A DNA stretch of 64,000 nt, from positions 31,534,137-31,598,136 of the forward strand of contig NC_063450.1 in assembly GCF_020379485.1 (NCBI RefSeq), in the 5' to 3' direction. Both the position numbers and the translations under genes were made by a program. This document shows positions 14,659 through 25,469 of the stretch, piece after piece. How positions within the stretch are numbered: position 1 is the stretch's first letter; every line of letters begins with the position of its first letter. Source of the stretch: Brassica napus. Lineage: Eukaryota > Streptophyta > Magnoliopsida > Brassicales > Brassicaceae. The notes beneath the pieces were generated by a model. That model had not been told where the DNA came from. It did no database searches and saw only the letters and a program-made list of their open reading frames with translations.

Positions 14659-14663
14659 ATACT

Positions 14664-16580
14664 GCTCCACCAATCATTCTATTAAATAGTTTAATAAGAC
14701 ATACAATTCCTCCAGAATACTGCTTTTATAGCATATTGCTACTGTTTTATCATCTACGCCAATTAAAGAATATGAATTCAATTTTAATTACAGAATAAAA
14801 AATAACATTTCTATAATACTTATATATACATAATTCATGTTTATAATTAAATTATTACAGTAAATAATATTATAATAACTTAACTATTTACTACCTGTTT
14901 TACAAATTATAAATTAAAATAATAACATATAGGGATTCATACAGTTTACAACGTACTTCAATTTATTAATGCAAAATAAGATATTTAAAATAATAAATAA
15001 TTTTATATTTTAATATAATATTTGAATTAGAATATTAAAATATAATTTAATATATTTGATTTTGATAAAATACAATACTAAATTTAGTTGACATTAATAT
15101 TATTTGATTATAGGGCTTTTTGCAAATATGACTCAAAATTCAAAGTCAAACACAAAACTAACCATTGATTTTTTTTGAAGCTTTCATTTGCCTTATTCGC
15201 CCCAAAAGTTTGGATTATTCAGAAAATACCATTACTTTTTTTTTTTCAAAATGAGCATTTTGCTCTATCATCCTCGTCCTCATCAAGTATTTCTAATATT
15301 GTCATTGCCATGAATACACAACCACCATGAACAATCAATTTAAAGCTCTTAATGCACCTAAAAATCGATTTTCACTCTTCCTATCTCATTTCTTATGCAC
15401 TAAAACAACATATCGTTCACTTTTTCTCTATATTCATCCAAAAAACCCAAGATTTTGATTCTAAACACATATATGTCAAATTTAATTATTATTTTTAAAA
15501 AAGTTATTTCAAAATACAACCCTAAAAACAAACAATACTATAACATATGGTAACAAACCCTAAACCAACGACTATGAGAAATTAATCTACATTCACTCAT
15601 CTACGTTGAAAACAATTCAATTTTAGTAAATCTAAATTTACATCATTTAGAAATTTTTATTATTATATGATTTCAATTTTCCCCATCAATATATTTTTAT
15701 AAAATTTATAAATTATTTTGAAGATCTGATACATCAGAAAACTTCCCGGGAAGTCTTCTTAGGAAGATTTCACTAGAAACAAAAGATTTTACGGAGTTTT
15801 ATTCGTAAAAGTGCATAAATGTTTTTTGTTTGATTATAAGGAGTTTTTAGTAATTTCACTAGTCTTTTGGGTTAATTTTTCATATGATTGAATTTATGGG
15901 TATACTTTTGTATTTAAAATCATTTTTTAGGTCATATTTGGTAATTTCCACAAAACAATATACAATATGTTATATTAATTTGGAAAATATCAATTTCCTT
16001 ATAAAATTAATATATTTATAGAAGAAATTTTCTAAATAGTTTCAAAATTTTAAGTATTTTAATTTTGTATAATTTATAGATATTTTATAATTTATATTTT
16101 AGTATAGTACTTCAAAATAATTTTAAAACATGCTGATTTTTTTTATTTCTAAAGAACAATCACAATATTTTGATAAATTTTAAAGGTAAAAAATTAAATA
16201 TTTTACTGCTATTTTTTATATTATTTTAAAATAATGTATTGATTGTTTTTTGAAAAAAACTAGAAAATACAGGAAAACCGAAAACAAAAATCAAAAAATA
16301 AATTGATCAAAAATCAAAATCTAAAAACTAAAAACCAAAATCTGAAAATCAAAAGGCTACTCATAATGGGCACTGCTGCTAAGAAACGATCTGGTGACCC
16401 AAATCAAAGTGTGATCCGTAAATAGTAGTTTGATTTCTAAGCGACATGGTTCAAAAACTTGTATCCTGCGCTTCGGTTGGTTTGATCGAGCATAAAGATC
16501 ACTGAATCTTTCAACTATCTCAACTTCTATTTATTCTAAAAATTACATATAAACTTTTTCTTTTGCCTTTCCCTTCTTAA
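14664..16580. other. AT-rich intergenic DNA with a possible MITE
   Basis: No coding frame seen. A possible MITE spans about 15113-15951: GCTTTTTGCAAATATGAC at the left and GGTCATATTTGGTAATTTCC at the right are inverted relative to each other, but I found no clear target duplication. Confidence 0.35.
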
Positions 16581-18895
16581 CTAGATTATGATCCGCGCTT
16601 AAAAGCGCGGAAATATTTGTTAACAAAATCTAATTTACAATATCAATAAATTGTAACATTTTGTGATAAGTAATGTTTTAACATTTTTAGTTTAGTGTAT
16701 TTGTAAACTATATAATTATATTACTAGGTGGTTGCTCGCAATATTATACTTACATTGTTATAATTTTTGAATAATAATTAAAATTTTAATTTTTAATCAC
16801 AAATAGTTGGATAATTAAAAGTTTCAGTACATATTTTTAGAAGATCTGTAAAATTTAAAATAGTTCAACAACGTAAACCTTAGTCATTACAAATATTTCT
16901 CTTACAGAAAATCAATATTATAATTAATTAAGATAATTGTTTGTAGAATTACCTTATATTTATTTTAACACGTGAAAAAAACGAGAATACTCTAGCTTTC
17001 AAGAAATAAAAAAGAGTTTTTTTTGTGTAGAACCAATACAATGATCGGATGCTTTTATCATGAAGATATTTTGTAAATATTTTTGTGCGTATTTTAGCAA
17101 ACATAAAAAGTTATAATAATTCTTTACCTACAAATCTAATTCTTTTATATAAGAATATATAACCATTAAATTTATTTCAATAAAAAAAAAGTTAAAGTAT
17201 TTTATTTAATTGATAAAGAAAAAGAAATTGATAAAACATATATATTTTATTTCTCCAATTCTACAATTAGTTACCATAAATCATTATTTGTAATATTACT
17301 TGTGTTATTTGATAATTTATAGTATTAATTAGTTCTATAGTTACTTTTTATTTTTAGATCTGATTAAAATAAATAACTAATAAACGTCAACAACCAATCA
17401 AATTATTATTTTTTAAAACTTAACCTTTTAACAATACATAAGAAAAAATCACTTAAATGACTTCTCAATTAATATATATTATGATTTATCTCTTTAAAAC
17501 CAGAGATAAATTTGGTTAATGTAAACATGAAAACATGTATTAGGAAAATGGTAGTCTAAGTAATTTCTCTCATAATTTTGTCAAATCACAAATCACACTT
17601 TCTCACTCATTTTTTATATAGTGTCTAACATAAAACTTAAATGGGTTAAACAAACAATTTCTTCCTTTTAAACAAACCTATTTTAATTAAATATGATTAA
17701 TTAATAAGAAAAAATACTTTTTAATTTTTAAATAACGAAATGTTGTTATTTTAATCCTATATACTTAATATTAATGTGAGATCCAATATTATATCAAAAT
17801 AAATCTTTTTATTTGTATAAAATTTGTTAAACTTTTATTATTGTACATTTTAAAAGTTTATTATACCGCAAAATATACATATCAGTATTTTCAAATAATT
17901 TATCCTACTTGCAATTTACATTATATTTTCTATCTTTGACTTTAACAATCATAGAACACGTCATTTTTATTGATCATTCTTACTCAATTTATCACAATGT
18001 TTAAAACACACATAAAACTAATCAGTTCACATTTATAGTAACACAAAAATACATACATCTCGACAAATAAATAAAATTAAATACATAAGAATATAAAAGA
18101 ACCAAGAACACAACAAATATATTATATTACTCTTCCATCTTGTTTTTATTTATGTCTCCTTTATTTTTTTACTATTCAAAACAAGCAAGCTAATTTTATT
18201 ATAATCAAAGATATATGAATTATATTACTAGAGTATTAACTCTAGGAAAAGCATGTGAAAAAACTTTCATTAATTTAATTTTAAATGACTTACGATATAT
18301 TAATTTTAAATGAATTACCATATAATATAATTTTAAGTGACTTACCATATAATAATTTTAATTCATATGTTTATATTAATAGATGAGTTAAATAACATTT
18401 CTTAGTTATATAATTTTAAATGACTTACCATATAATTTTTATGTCTTAAAATATAAAAATATTTTAAATCATTTTAAATGTGATAACTTATCTATGTATC
18501 ACATTGTCATTGGAAAAAGATGACAATTTTTTAAAATTATATAGTTGACTATTTTACATTTATTAGTTTTCTAAAATCAATGATTTATTGATTTATTGTC
18601 TTCACTACTAATATAAAAATAATAAAACCATATTTATAATTTTTTATGTAGTATCATATGTATTTAAATATATATTATTAATTTATCTATATTTAAGATG
18701 TGTAATTGTATGTTTGGAAATATATATTAGATTAGGTAATTGTAGGGTTAGTTTCATTTTAAAAACTTTAATTAAATAAATAAAAAATTAAAAACCATCA
18801 ACCAATCAAATTATAACAATTAATTGGAAAGCACTCCTATAAGCGACACGTCAGCAGAAATCATTTTAGTGACTTCTCAATTAATATATAGGGGA
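16581..18895 (-). mobile_element. Helitron-like element, with a second Helitron nested in it
   Basis: On the minus strand the right end is TCCCCTATATATTAATTGAG (18895 downwards), matching the 5' terminus seen repeatedly in this window. The left end has a hairpin (CCGCGCTTAAAAGCGCGG, 16593-16610) followed by ATCATAATCTAG, the 3' terminus of a Helitron (hairpin, then CTRR). A separate 3'-like end (CACCTAG) at 16728 and a 5'-like end at 17484 mark a nested copy. No Rep/helicase ORF is present, so the element is non-autonomous. The pairing of ends is inferred. Confidence 0.6.
16728..17484 (-). mobile_element. Nested non-autonomous Helitron copy
   Basis: About 0.76 kb, clearly alignable with the right part of 40390-41597. 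Shared blocks include AACCTTAGTCATTA, CAATACAATGAT, TTTTATCATGAA and the end CTTCTCAATTAATATATA. It ends in CACCTAG on the minus strand. No coding capacity. Confidence 0.55.
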
Positions 18896-18904
18896 TATAA
18901 ATAT

Positions 18905-19232
18905 ATTAAAACCGTATTTATAATTTTTTCGGTAGTATTATATGTGTTTAAATGTATATTATCAATTTATATAATGTAATCTATGATATTTAATTGTTTC
19001 TATAAATAAATATATTAATTTATCTATATTTAAGATGTTTAATTGTAAGTTTGGAAACATATATTAGATTAGGTAATTATAGGGTAAGTTCCCTTTAAGA
19101 AACTTTAATTAAATAAATAAAAATTAAAAACCATCAACCAATAAAATTATAACAATTAATTGGAAAGCTCTCCTATGAGCGACATGTTAGCAGAAATCAC
19201 TTTAGTGACTTCTCAATTAATATATAAGGAGA
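18905..19232 (-). repeat. Second tandem copy of a Helitron 5' end
   Basis: This stretch repeats the last ~330 bp before 18895 in the same orientation, including CCATCAACCAAT, the GGAAAGC...CTCCTAT segment and the CTTCTCAATTAATATATA terminus. Two Helitron 5' termini thus lie head to tail. Confidence 0.65.
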
Positions 19233-20318
19233 TTTTATATTTTTATTAAATAGGAAAATTATCTAAAATATTACTTAATTTTCTTTTTAATTATTTCAAC
19301 TTGTTTCGTTACGAAGTTTTATTAAAATATATGTAATTGTTTTGATTAAATTTGTGATATATAATTATTTGATAAATTTTTAATTATAAAACTTATTTAA
19401 TGTAAATTTATTCACTATAAATTTTATTTGTATAAAACTATTTGATGTCAACTTAAACCAAACATAATATCGCATATATAGTTATATGTTTTTAAGAATA
19501 AAAAACAATTTAAGAACATGTTCTTGTATATTAAATTAATTAATTTCAAATTAAATGTTTTTTTGTAGTATCTAAACCCGCAAAAATAGTTATACTTATT
19601 TTCAACTTCTTATAAATTATTTGAGTGGTTTTAAATCAAATAATTTTAAAGAAGATAAATAAAAGTTATAAAAAAAATGTAGGACCTAATGTTTTATACT
19701 ATTTGGACACAAGATTAGCTATTGTGCTCTTTGGAAACACATTTAGTAGTATGTATGTTACATTCCAAAATTAGAAGAGTGAATTTAGCTATATAATACA
19801 ATGGTGTATTAAATTTAAAAATTTACAAAAACAAAGATTGGGTCCATGGTAATGATTACTAGATTTTAACTCGCACGTCCGTGCGGATATTTTTTCATTT
19901 TATAAATGTATTTGATATTATTACAAACATTTTAAATATATAATTTATATTTTAGTATTATATATTGTGTAACTCTATAATATTATTGTTTATATTTTTT
20001 ATTCGGTATTAGTAATATATAGTGATTTATTTAATACATTTTACTTTGTTATTAATTTTTATTACTTACTAATATATTTTCGAGTTAGGTATAATAAAAT
20101 AACAACATGAAATAATCAAATAGATAACCTTCTTCAAAATATGTTTTCTCTTTAATATATACATTTTGCTATAATACATTTTTAAAATTTATTTATTTAT
20201 ATTATAGAAAAATAATATGTTTAAGATAATTTATATTTACTTGTGTTTAAAAAAATATAGTTTAACATATATTATTTTAGTATTTTACGGGATTTATAAG
20301 TAGAAACACTATTTTAAT
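19233..20318. other. AT-rich DNA with a Helitron 3' terminus at 19859
   Basis: No gene. On the minus strand a hairpin (CGCACGGACGTGCG, 19872-19885) followed by AGTTAAAATCTAG (CTAG at 19859-19862) is a typical Helitron 3' end. The matching 5' end was not identified; the hAT element at 20327 may be inserted in this Helitron. Confidence 0.5.
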
Positions 20319-20326
20319 ATTATAAC

Positions 20327-21998
20327 TAGGGGTGTCAAAATGAGTAAAAATTAATGAGTCAACCCAAACTAATCCAAACCATGGATCTTAATGGATAGCA
20401 GGGTACAGATGGATTAATGGATTAAATGAGTTAATGGATTTGGTGGATTGGGTTAAAATGGTTTGGATTGTGATGGATAATGAGTTATCCATTACCAAAC
20501 CAACAAAATTTTATAACAAACAAAAACTCAAATCAAATATATAAACAAAAAATAATCAAACCAAAATTCTAAACCAATTTTACTACACCAAATTTTATTT
20601 ATTTTTTCATATATATATATATAAATTTTAATAAACTAAATCAAACCCAATTATTCACATATACATATATATATATATATATATATAAATTTGTTAACAC
20701 CCAATTTTACATATATATAAAACTATTATATGTTGACTTTTTAAAAAGCCAAATTTAATCATAAATTTTGCCAAAATCATAAAATCAAGTTTCTCACCAA
20801 AACTTTAAATTGGATTTTTTTCATCAAAACGCTAAATCTCATTTTTCCCACAGAAACGACAAAATCATGTTTTCCTACCTAAACCACAAAGTTTTGTTTT
20901 CTCGTCAAAACCATAACATCGTATTTTCCGCCAAAACGCAAAGTCGTGTTTCCCGCCAAAACCATAAAATTGAGTTTTCCCGACAAAACCGTAAAATTGA
21001 GTTTTCTGCCAAAACCGAAAAGTCATGTTTTCCCGCCAAAACCGTAAAATTGAGTTTTCCCGCCAAAACTGCAAAAATCGTGTTTTCCCGCCAAAACCGC
21101 AATATTATATTTTCCGGCCAAAACCAAACACCATAAAATCTAGTTTCTCGCCAAAACCGTAAATTTGAGTTTTTCATGCCAAAACATCAAAATTGAGTTT
21201 TCCCGCCAAAACTGAAAAATCAATTTTTCCGCCAAAACAACAAAATTGAGTTTTTCCGTCAAAACCGTAAACTTGAGTTTTCCCGCCAAAACTGCAAAAC
21301 CGATTTTCCCTTCAAAACCGTAAAATTGAGTTTTCCCGCCAAAACCGTAAAATTGAGTTTTTCCTTCAATTTTTTTTGTTTTCAGTCATAACCGTAATAA
21401 TTTGTTTTCCCGCCAAAACCACAAAATCATGTTTTCTGGTAAAAACCGTAAAATGGAATTTACTGCCAAAACCGTAAAATTGAGTTTTCCCGCCAAAACC
21501 GAAAAATTGAATTTTTCCGCCAAAACCGCAAAATCGTGTTTTTCCGCCAAAACTGCAATATTGTATTTTCCAGCCAAAATCGTAATATTGTGTGTTTATC
21601 GTTAAGACCGTAAAATTGTATTTTCCACTAAAACAGAAAATCTTGTTTTTCCGCCAAAATGTTAAATATAGTTTTCTCATTAAAATCACAAATTATACTC
21701 CCTGCTAAAATAATAAAATTGTTTCTAACACCAAAACCATATAATTGTATTTATCAATAGTCTAAGTATTCTTTTTGTTTTCAGCCCCAAAATAATATTT
21801 TTACTTAGTAACCATTCAAACTATAATATTATTGTTCATGGGTTAACCATTAAAAACCATTAACTCATTAAGTTAAATGAGTTATGGATTGACCCAATCC
21901 ATTTGTCAAATGGATTGGTTAAAACCATAACCCATATAAGCTTAAAACCATTTGGCTATGGTTTGGTTTGGGTTGGTTTATCCGTTTTGACACCTCTA
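20327..21998. mobile_element. Non-autonomous hAT-type element with E2F-like minisatellite
   Basis: Terminal inverted repeats TAGGGGTGTCAAAA (left) and TTTTGACACCTCTA (right, one mismatch when inverted) are flanked by a perfect 8-bp duplication ATTATAAC (20319-20326 and 21999-22006), diagnostic of hAT transposition. Subterminal sequences with repeated ATGGATTAATGG/CCATTAACTCAT motifs are partly inverted. No transposase. About 1 kb of the interior is a tandem repeat. Confidence 0.9.
20760..21760. repeat. 27-28 bp minisatellite with TTTCCCGCC core
   Basis: Degenerate tandem units of the form TTTTCCCGCCAAAACC followed by GTAAAATTGAG. I count nine exact TTTCCCGCC copies on the plus strand plus many variants. 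ORFs on both strands here (up to 108 codons) are products of the repeat and not genes. TTTCCCGC is an E2F binding consensus. Confidence 0.92.
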
Positions 21999-22006
21999 AT
22001 TATAAC

Positions 22007-24728
22007 CCTATTATTTTAGTAAATTTTATACATAGTAGAATCTATCGTATTATTTTAGTAAATTTTATTGATATAAGATTTTTTTGGATTTTATGATATT
22101 AAGCTTTATTTTTATTTTTAATTAAGATTTCAAAATATTAGATTGCTTTAATTTTTACGACATATATAGTTTGTTTTTTCGTAGTGCATTTCAAAAATTT
22201 ATTCTCTATTATCTATGATTTTATATTTTGTAAAATTGAAAATATTATCATTTTGAGGTTGAATATTTATTTTCAAAATTTTATATTTTGTCAAGAAAAC
22301 TTTGAAAAATTACACTACTATTTTTAGTTTGGAAGATGACATGAATTTTGAATTTTTATTGTTACTACATTAATACATTATTTTATAAAAATATTTGAAT
22401 TTTTCGTAATATTTTCTAAATTTTCTCAACAGATTTTGTTATAATAAAAAAAATTATAATTAAAAATTGATTTGTCATTAATATTTTAAATGAATTACTA
22501 AAATTTCATAGTTTTCTAATAACATATTTTTTTAAATAGTATATGAACTAAAGGCTATTATATACTATTATATATTGTATATAAACATTTTAAACAATAT
22601 ATTGTTGAGAGTTTCAAAAAAAAAAAGATAATATATAGTTGTAGATATAAAAATTTAACTTATGTTAATAAATTTATTATTGTATAAAAATATTATATAG
22701 TTGACGAATTTAACTTATTTTAATGATGAGTGATAATTTATTTAAATGAAACAATTTTAAAAAAAACTAAAATTTGTTAATTTACTATTTAATATAATTT
22801 TGTCATATTTTAATTCTATTTTTAAATAATACAGAATATAATTATAGAATTTATAAAAAAAATAGTAGATAATTTAAATTTAAATTCTTAAGTAAGATTT
22901 TGTTAGATTTTTTCTCAACAGATTTTTTTAATTATAAAAAAATCAAATTTATAGTTGGTTTATTATTAATATAAATAATCAAATATATCATATTAACTAA
23001 TTTCTTAAGTGGTCATTATGACTTGTTAATAGTAGATAAAAATAAGACCCTAAATTAATAGATTATATGTTTAATAAGAAAGATTCATACTTTTGTGTCA
23101 ATTTTACAATTTCATCACATCATTTCTACTGACGTCGTCTCTGGCACTGGCAACATTTCATCACCGAAATTGTTTCCATCTTATGTGTCATCTTCAATTT
23201 TAGCATAGTCTAATCTTTGTAATCTGTAAGTTTTCTCTTTTGTAATTTTTTGAGGGGAAGAAGCTAACATGGAGCTCGTAACCGAGAGTGTGTGATCTGC
23301 TTGGTGAACAAGCTCCAACATGAGATTTAATGTCATTAAATCAACACACATGCATATTTATAGAAACTAAGGCTTAACCTAACAGACTTTGGCAACTATA
23401 CTTAAGTACACCATTTCCACATGTTTAAATAAGGTAGTTACACTTTAAAATGTGGCTGTGCTGTGAACAGTATCCGTATCCAATTGTTCTTATCTTTGAT
23501 CTGTCTCTTACTTAGCAGTAAATGTATGATTTGTGCCCTTAATACCAAATTCGATGACGCTACTGTGTTTGGAGTGAGAAAAAGTTTGCTGTAAACTTGT
23601 TAGAACAGTCCCATTGCACCATCACTTTAGAATCTCCTTTTGATCTTTCACCATATATATAGATGTCTTTCTTTCTGTTTGCCTTCTTCCGATCTGTCTT
23701 TCTGATATGTCTCCTTTTAAAGGAGCCATCTCGGATCAGCTATCTTCTACTCATCCTAAATCAGTTAGGTTGGGCGTGTCAATCGATTTGCTTCTAGTAC
23801 TTGGTGGCAAGCAAATCGTACAATTGGTAAATTTGATCGTACATTTTTCTATAAATAAACAAATAAGAAAAAAACTTTAAAAGTTATTTAGGTAAACCGT
23901 GAGAGTAGATTCGTATTGAATCACGTTTAACCAACTTTATATATCGTCTTGGTCTAATAAGTCACCGCAAGACACGTCGAACAAGGGCCGAGCCGGGCTT
24001 GGATGCAAGCACATCAAGCATGTGCTTGAGGGCCAGTGAGTTTAAAGTTTATTTTAGGCGCCAATTTTGTTTATACCATAGAATAACTTATTTCAGTTGG
24101 TTGAGTTCTTGTGTATGATTGTCATAACTCGTAACTTCTATCCTTGAAAGCAGCTTTTATGCTTTTTGCGCACTTTGGTTTTTTTTACAGAGGAAACAGA
24201 GTAATTGTGACTATTCTAAACTACAAAGAAGAAATAGATCCTCAATTAAAACCAATTGCATTTCCTTTCTGTTTCTATTGTGTATTCTGTTCTTTTTGTG
24301 TTGTTATTTTATAAGTTTATTCCAATAATTTATGTTTATAATTATCTGTTAGGAAATTGTTCTTTTATAAGGGCCAATTTTTTTTTTTCTTCTAGTCTCA
24401 TGAATCTCAGGCATGGCTCTGAACAAGGGTAATACCGAATAACCTCACATGCTCGAAATACTTTTTAATAAAAATAGCATTGCCACCTACACAAAAATAA
24501 CACTATTACATGTACAGACAAAATAATATATTGAAAATAGAACTTATTTGCGAAATAACCAAAAAAATGAGAAATTAATTCTTTAGCCAGATAGTAAAGA
24601 AACAGGAAGAAAAGGTAAGAAAGATGGGGAGAATTTTAGTTAGTTAGTGAATTTGGTTTTTTTGTGTATATAGTCAAATTTCCCTAAGAAATACACCAAC
24701 TCTATAAATCAAATTAAAACATCTATAG
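22007..24728. other. AT-rich intergenic DNA, no gene recognised
   Basis: 22007-23100 is very AT-rich. 23100-23900 is closer to genic composition, with a TATA-like CATATATATAG at about 23650 and a short ATG-initiated frame at 23707 (MSPFKGAISDQLSS...) that I do not recognise. A GGGCCGAGCCGGGCTTGG stretch near 23985 followed by GCATGTGCTTGAGGGCC looks like transposon debris. Confidence 0.3.
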
Positions 24729-25082
24729 TGTTGTAACAATTGTGAGAAGAAACAGATGAATAAAAATGATGTAACAATGACACAGAGTTTTAACGTGGTT
24801 CACCAACTTGACTACGTCCACGGGCAAAGAGAGATCTTATTATTGGAGGCGATATTGAGTTTACAGAATGCAAGTTCAGGGTTACTTCGAATACAAGATA
24901 TATATAGTAACATCTCGCATCTAAAACCCTAGACTAAACGGACTCATGGGCCTAAGCCCATGATCAGATGTAACATCCATAATAACTTGATGCAATGCTC
25001 TTGATGCAACCGAGTCGGTATGATGTACGTGATGTAACATCCATCGCCTAGATGTAACATCTAGATTCAAGGCATATCAACA
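24729..25082 (-). repeat. 3' LTR of the copia element
   Basis: 354 bp, TGTTGATATGCC...TTACAACA read on the minus strand. Differs from the other LTR by small indels near its outer end. Confidence 0.93.
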
Positions 25083-25100
25083 ATTCTCCACCTTGACTTG
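25083..25100 (-). other. Copia polypurine tract
   Basis: Read on the minus strand, AAGTCAAGGTGGAGAAT abuts the 3' LTR. Confidence 0.8.
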
Positions 25101-25104
25101 AATC

Positions 25105-25465
25105 CTCTCAATAACAGATGTACCAGATGTACCAGATGCATCTTCAAGTGTCAAATATACCAGATGCGCTTCTCTTCGCTAGATGTACCATCGCTCTCTT
25201 TGCCTCAGATTTCCCTTCGGACCAGATGTGCTGCTTAGACGAACCAGACGCCAATTAACGGCCAGATGCTCAACTAGAGCCAGACGTTTGTTATCAGCCA
25301 GATGTCCCAATAGACCAGACGTCCTTACGGACCAGATGCCCCGACGGGCCAGAGGCCAGATGCCCCAACGGGCCAGAGGCCAGATGCCCCAACGGGCCAG
25401 ATGTCCTTGCGGACCAGATGTCCCTTCGGGCCATATGCCCCTTCGGGCCATATGCCCCTTAGGGC
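25105..25465. repeat. Minisatellite in the copia 3' untranslated region
   Basis: GC-rich degenerate tandem units built on CCAGATGYCC and CGGGCCAGAGG lie between the RNase H stop and the polypurine tract. Part of it (25335-25400) is nearly exact. ORFs on both strands here are repeat artefacts. Confidence 0.85.
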
Positions 25466-25469
25466 CATA

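Noticed and set aside
20810..21689. Open frames of 60-108 codons on both strands
   Set aside because: They are produced by the 27-28 bp minisatellite and have repetitive SRQNHK/FWRENxxLRF content on both strands.
20760..21760. CRISPR-like short repeats
   Set aside because: Repeats are contiguous and degenerate without unique spacers, lie in a plant hAT element and have no cas genes; it is a minisatellite.
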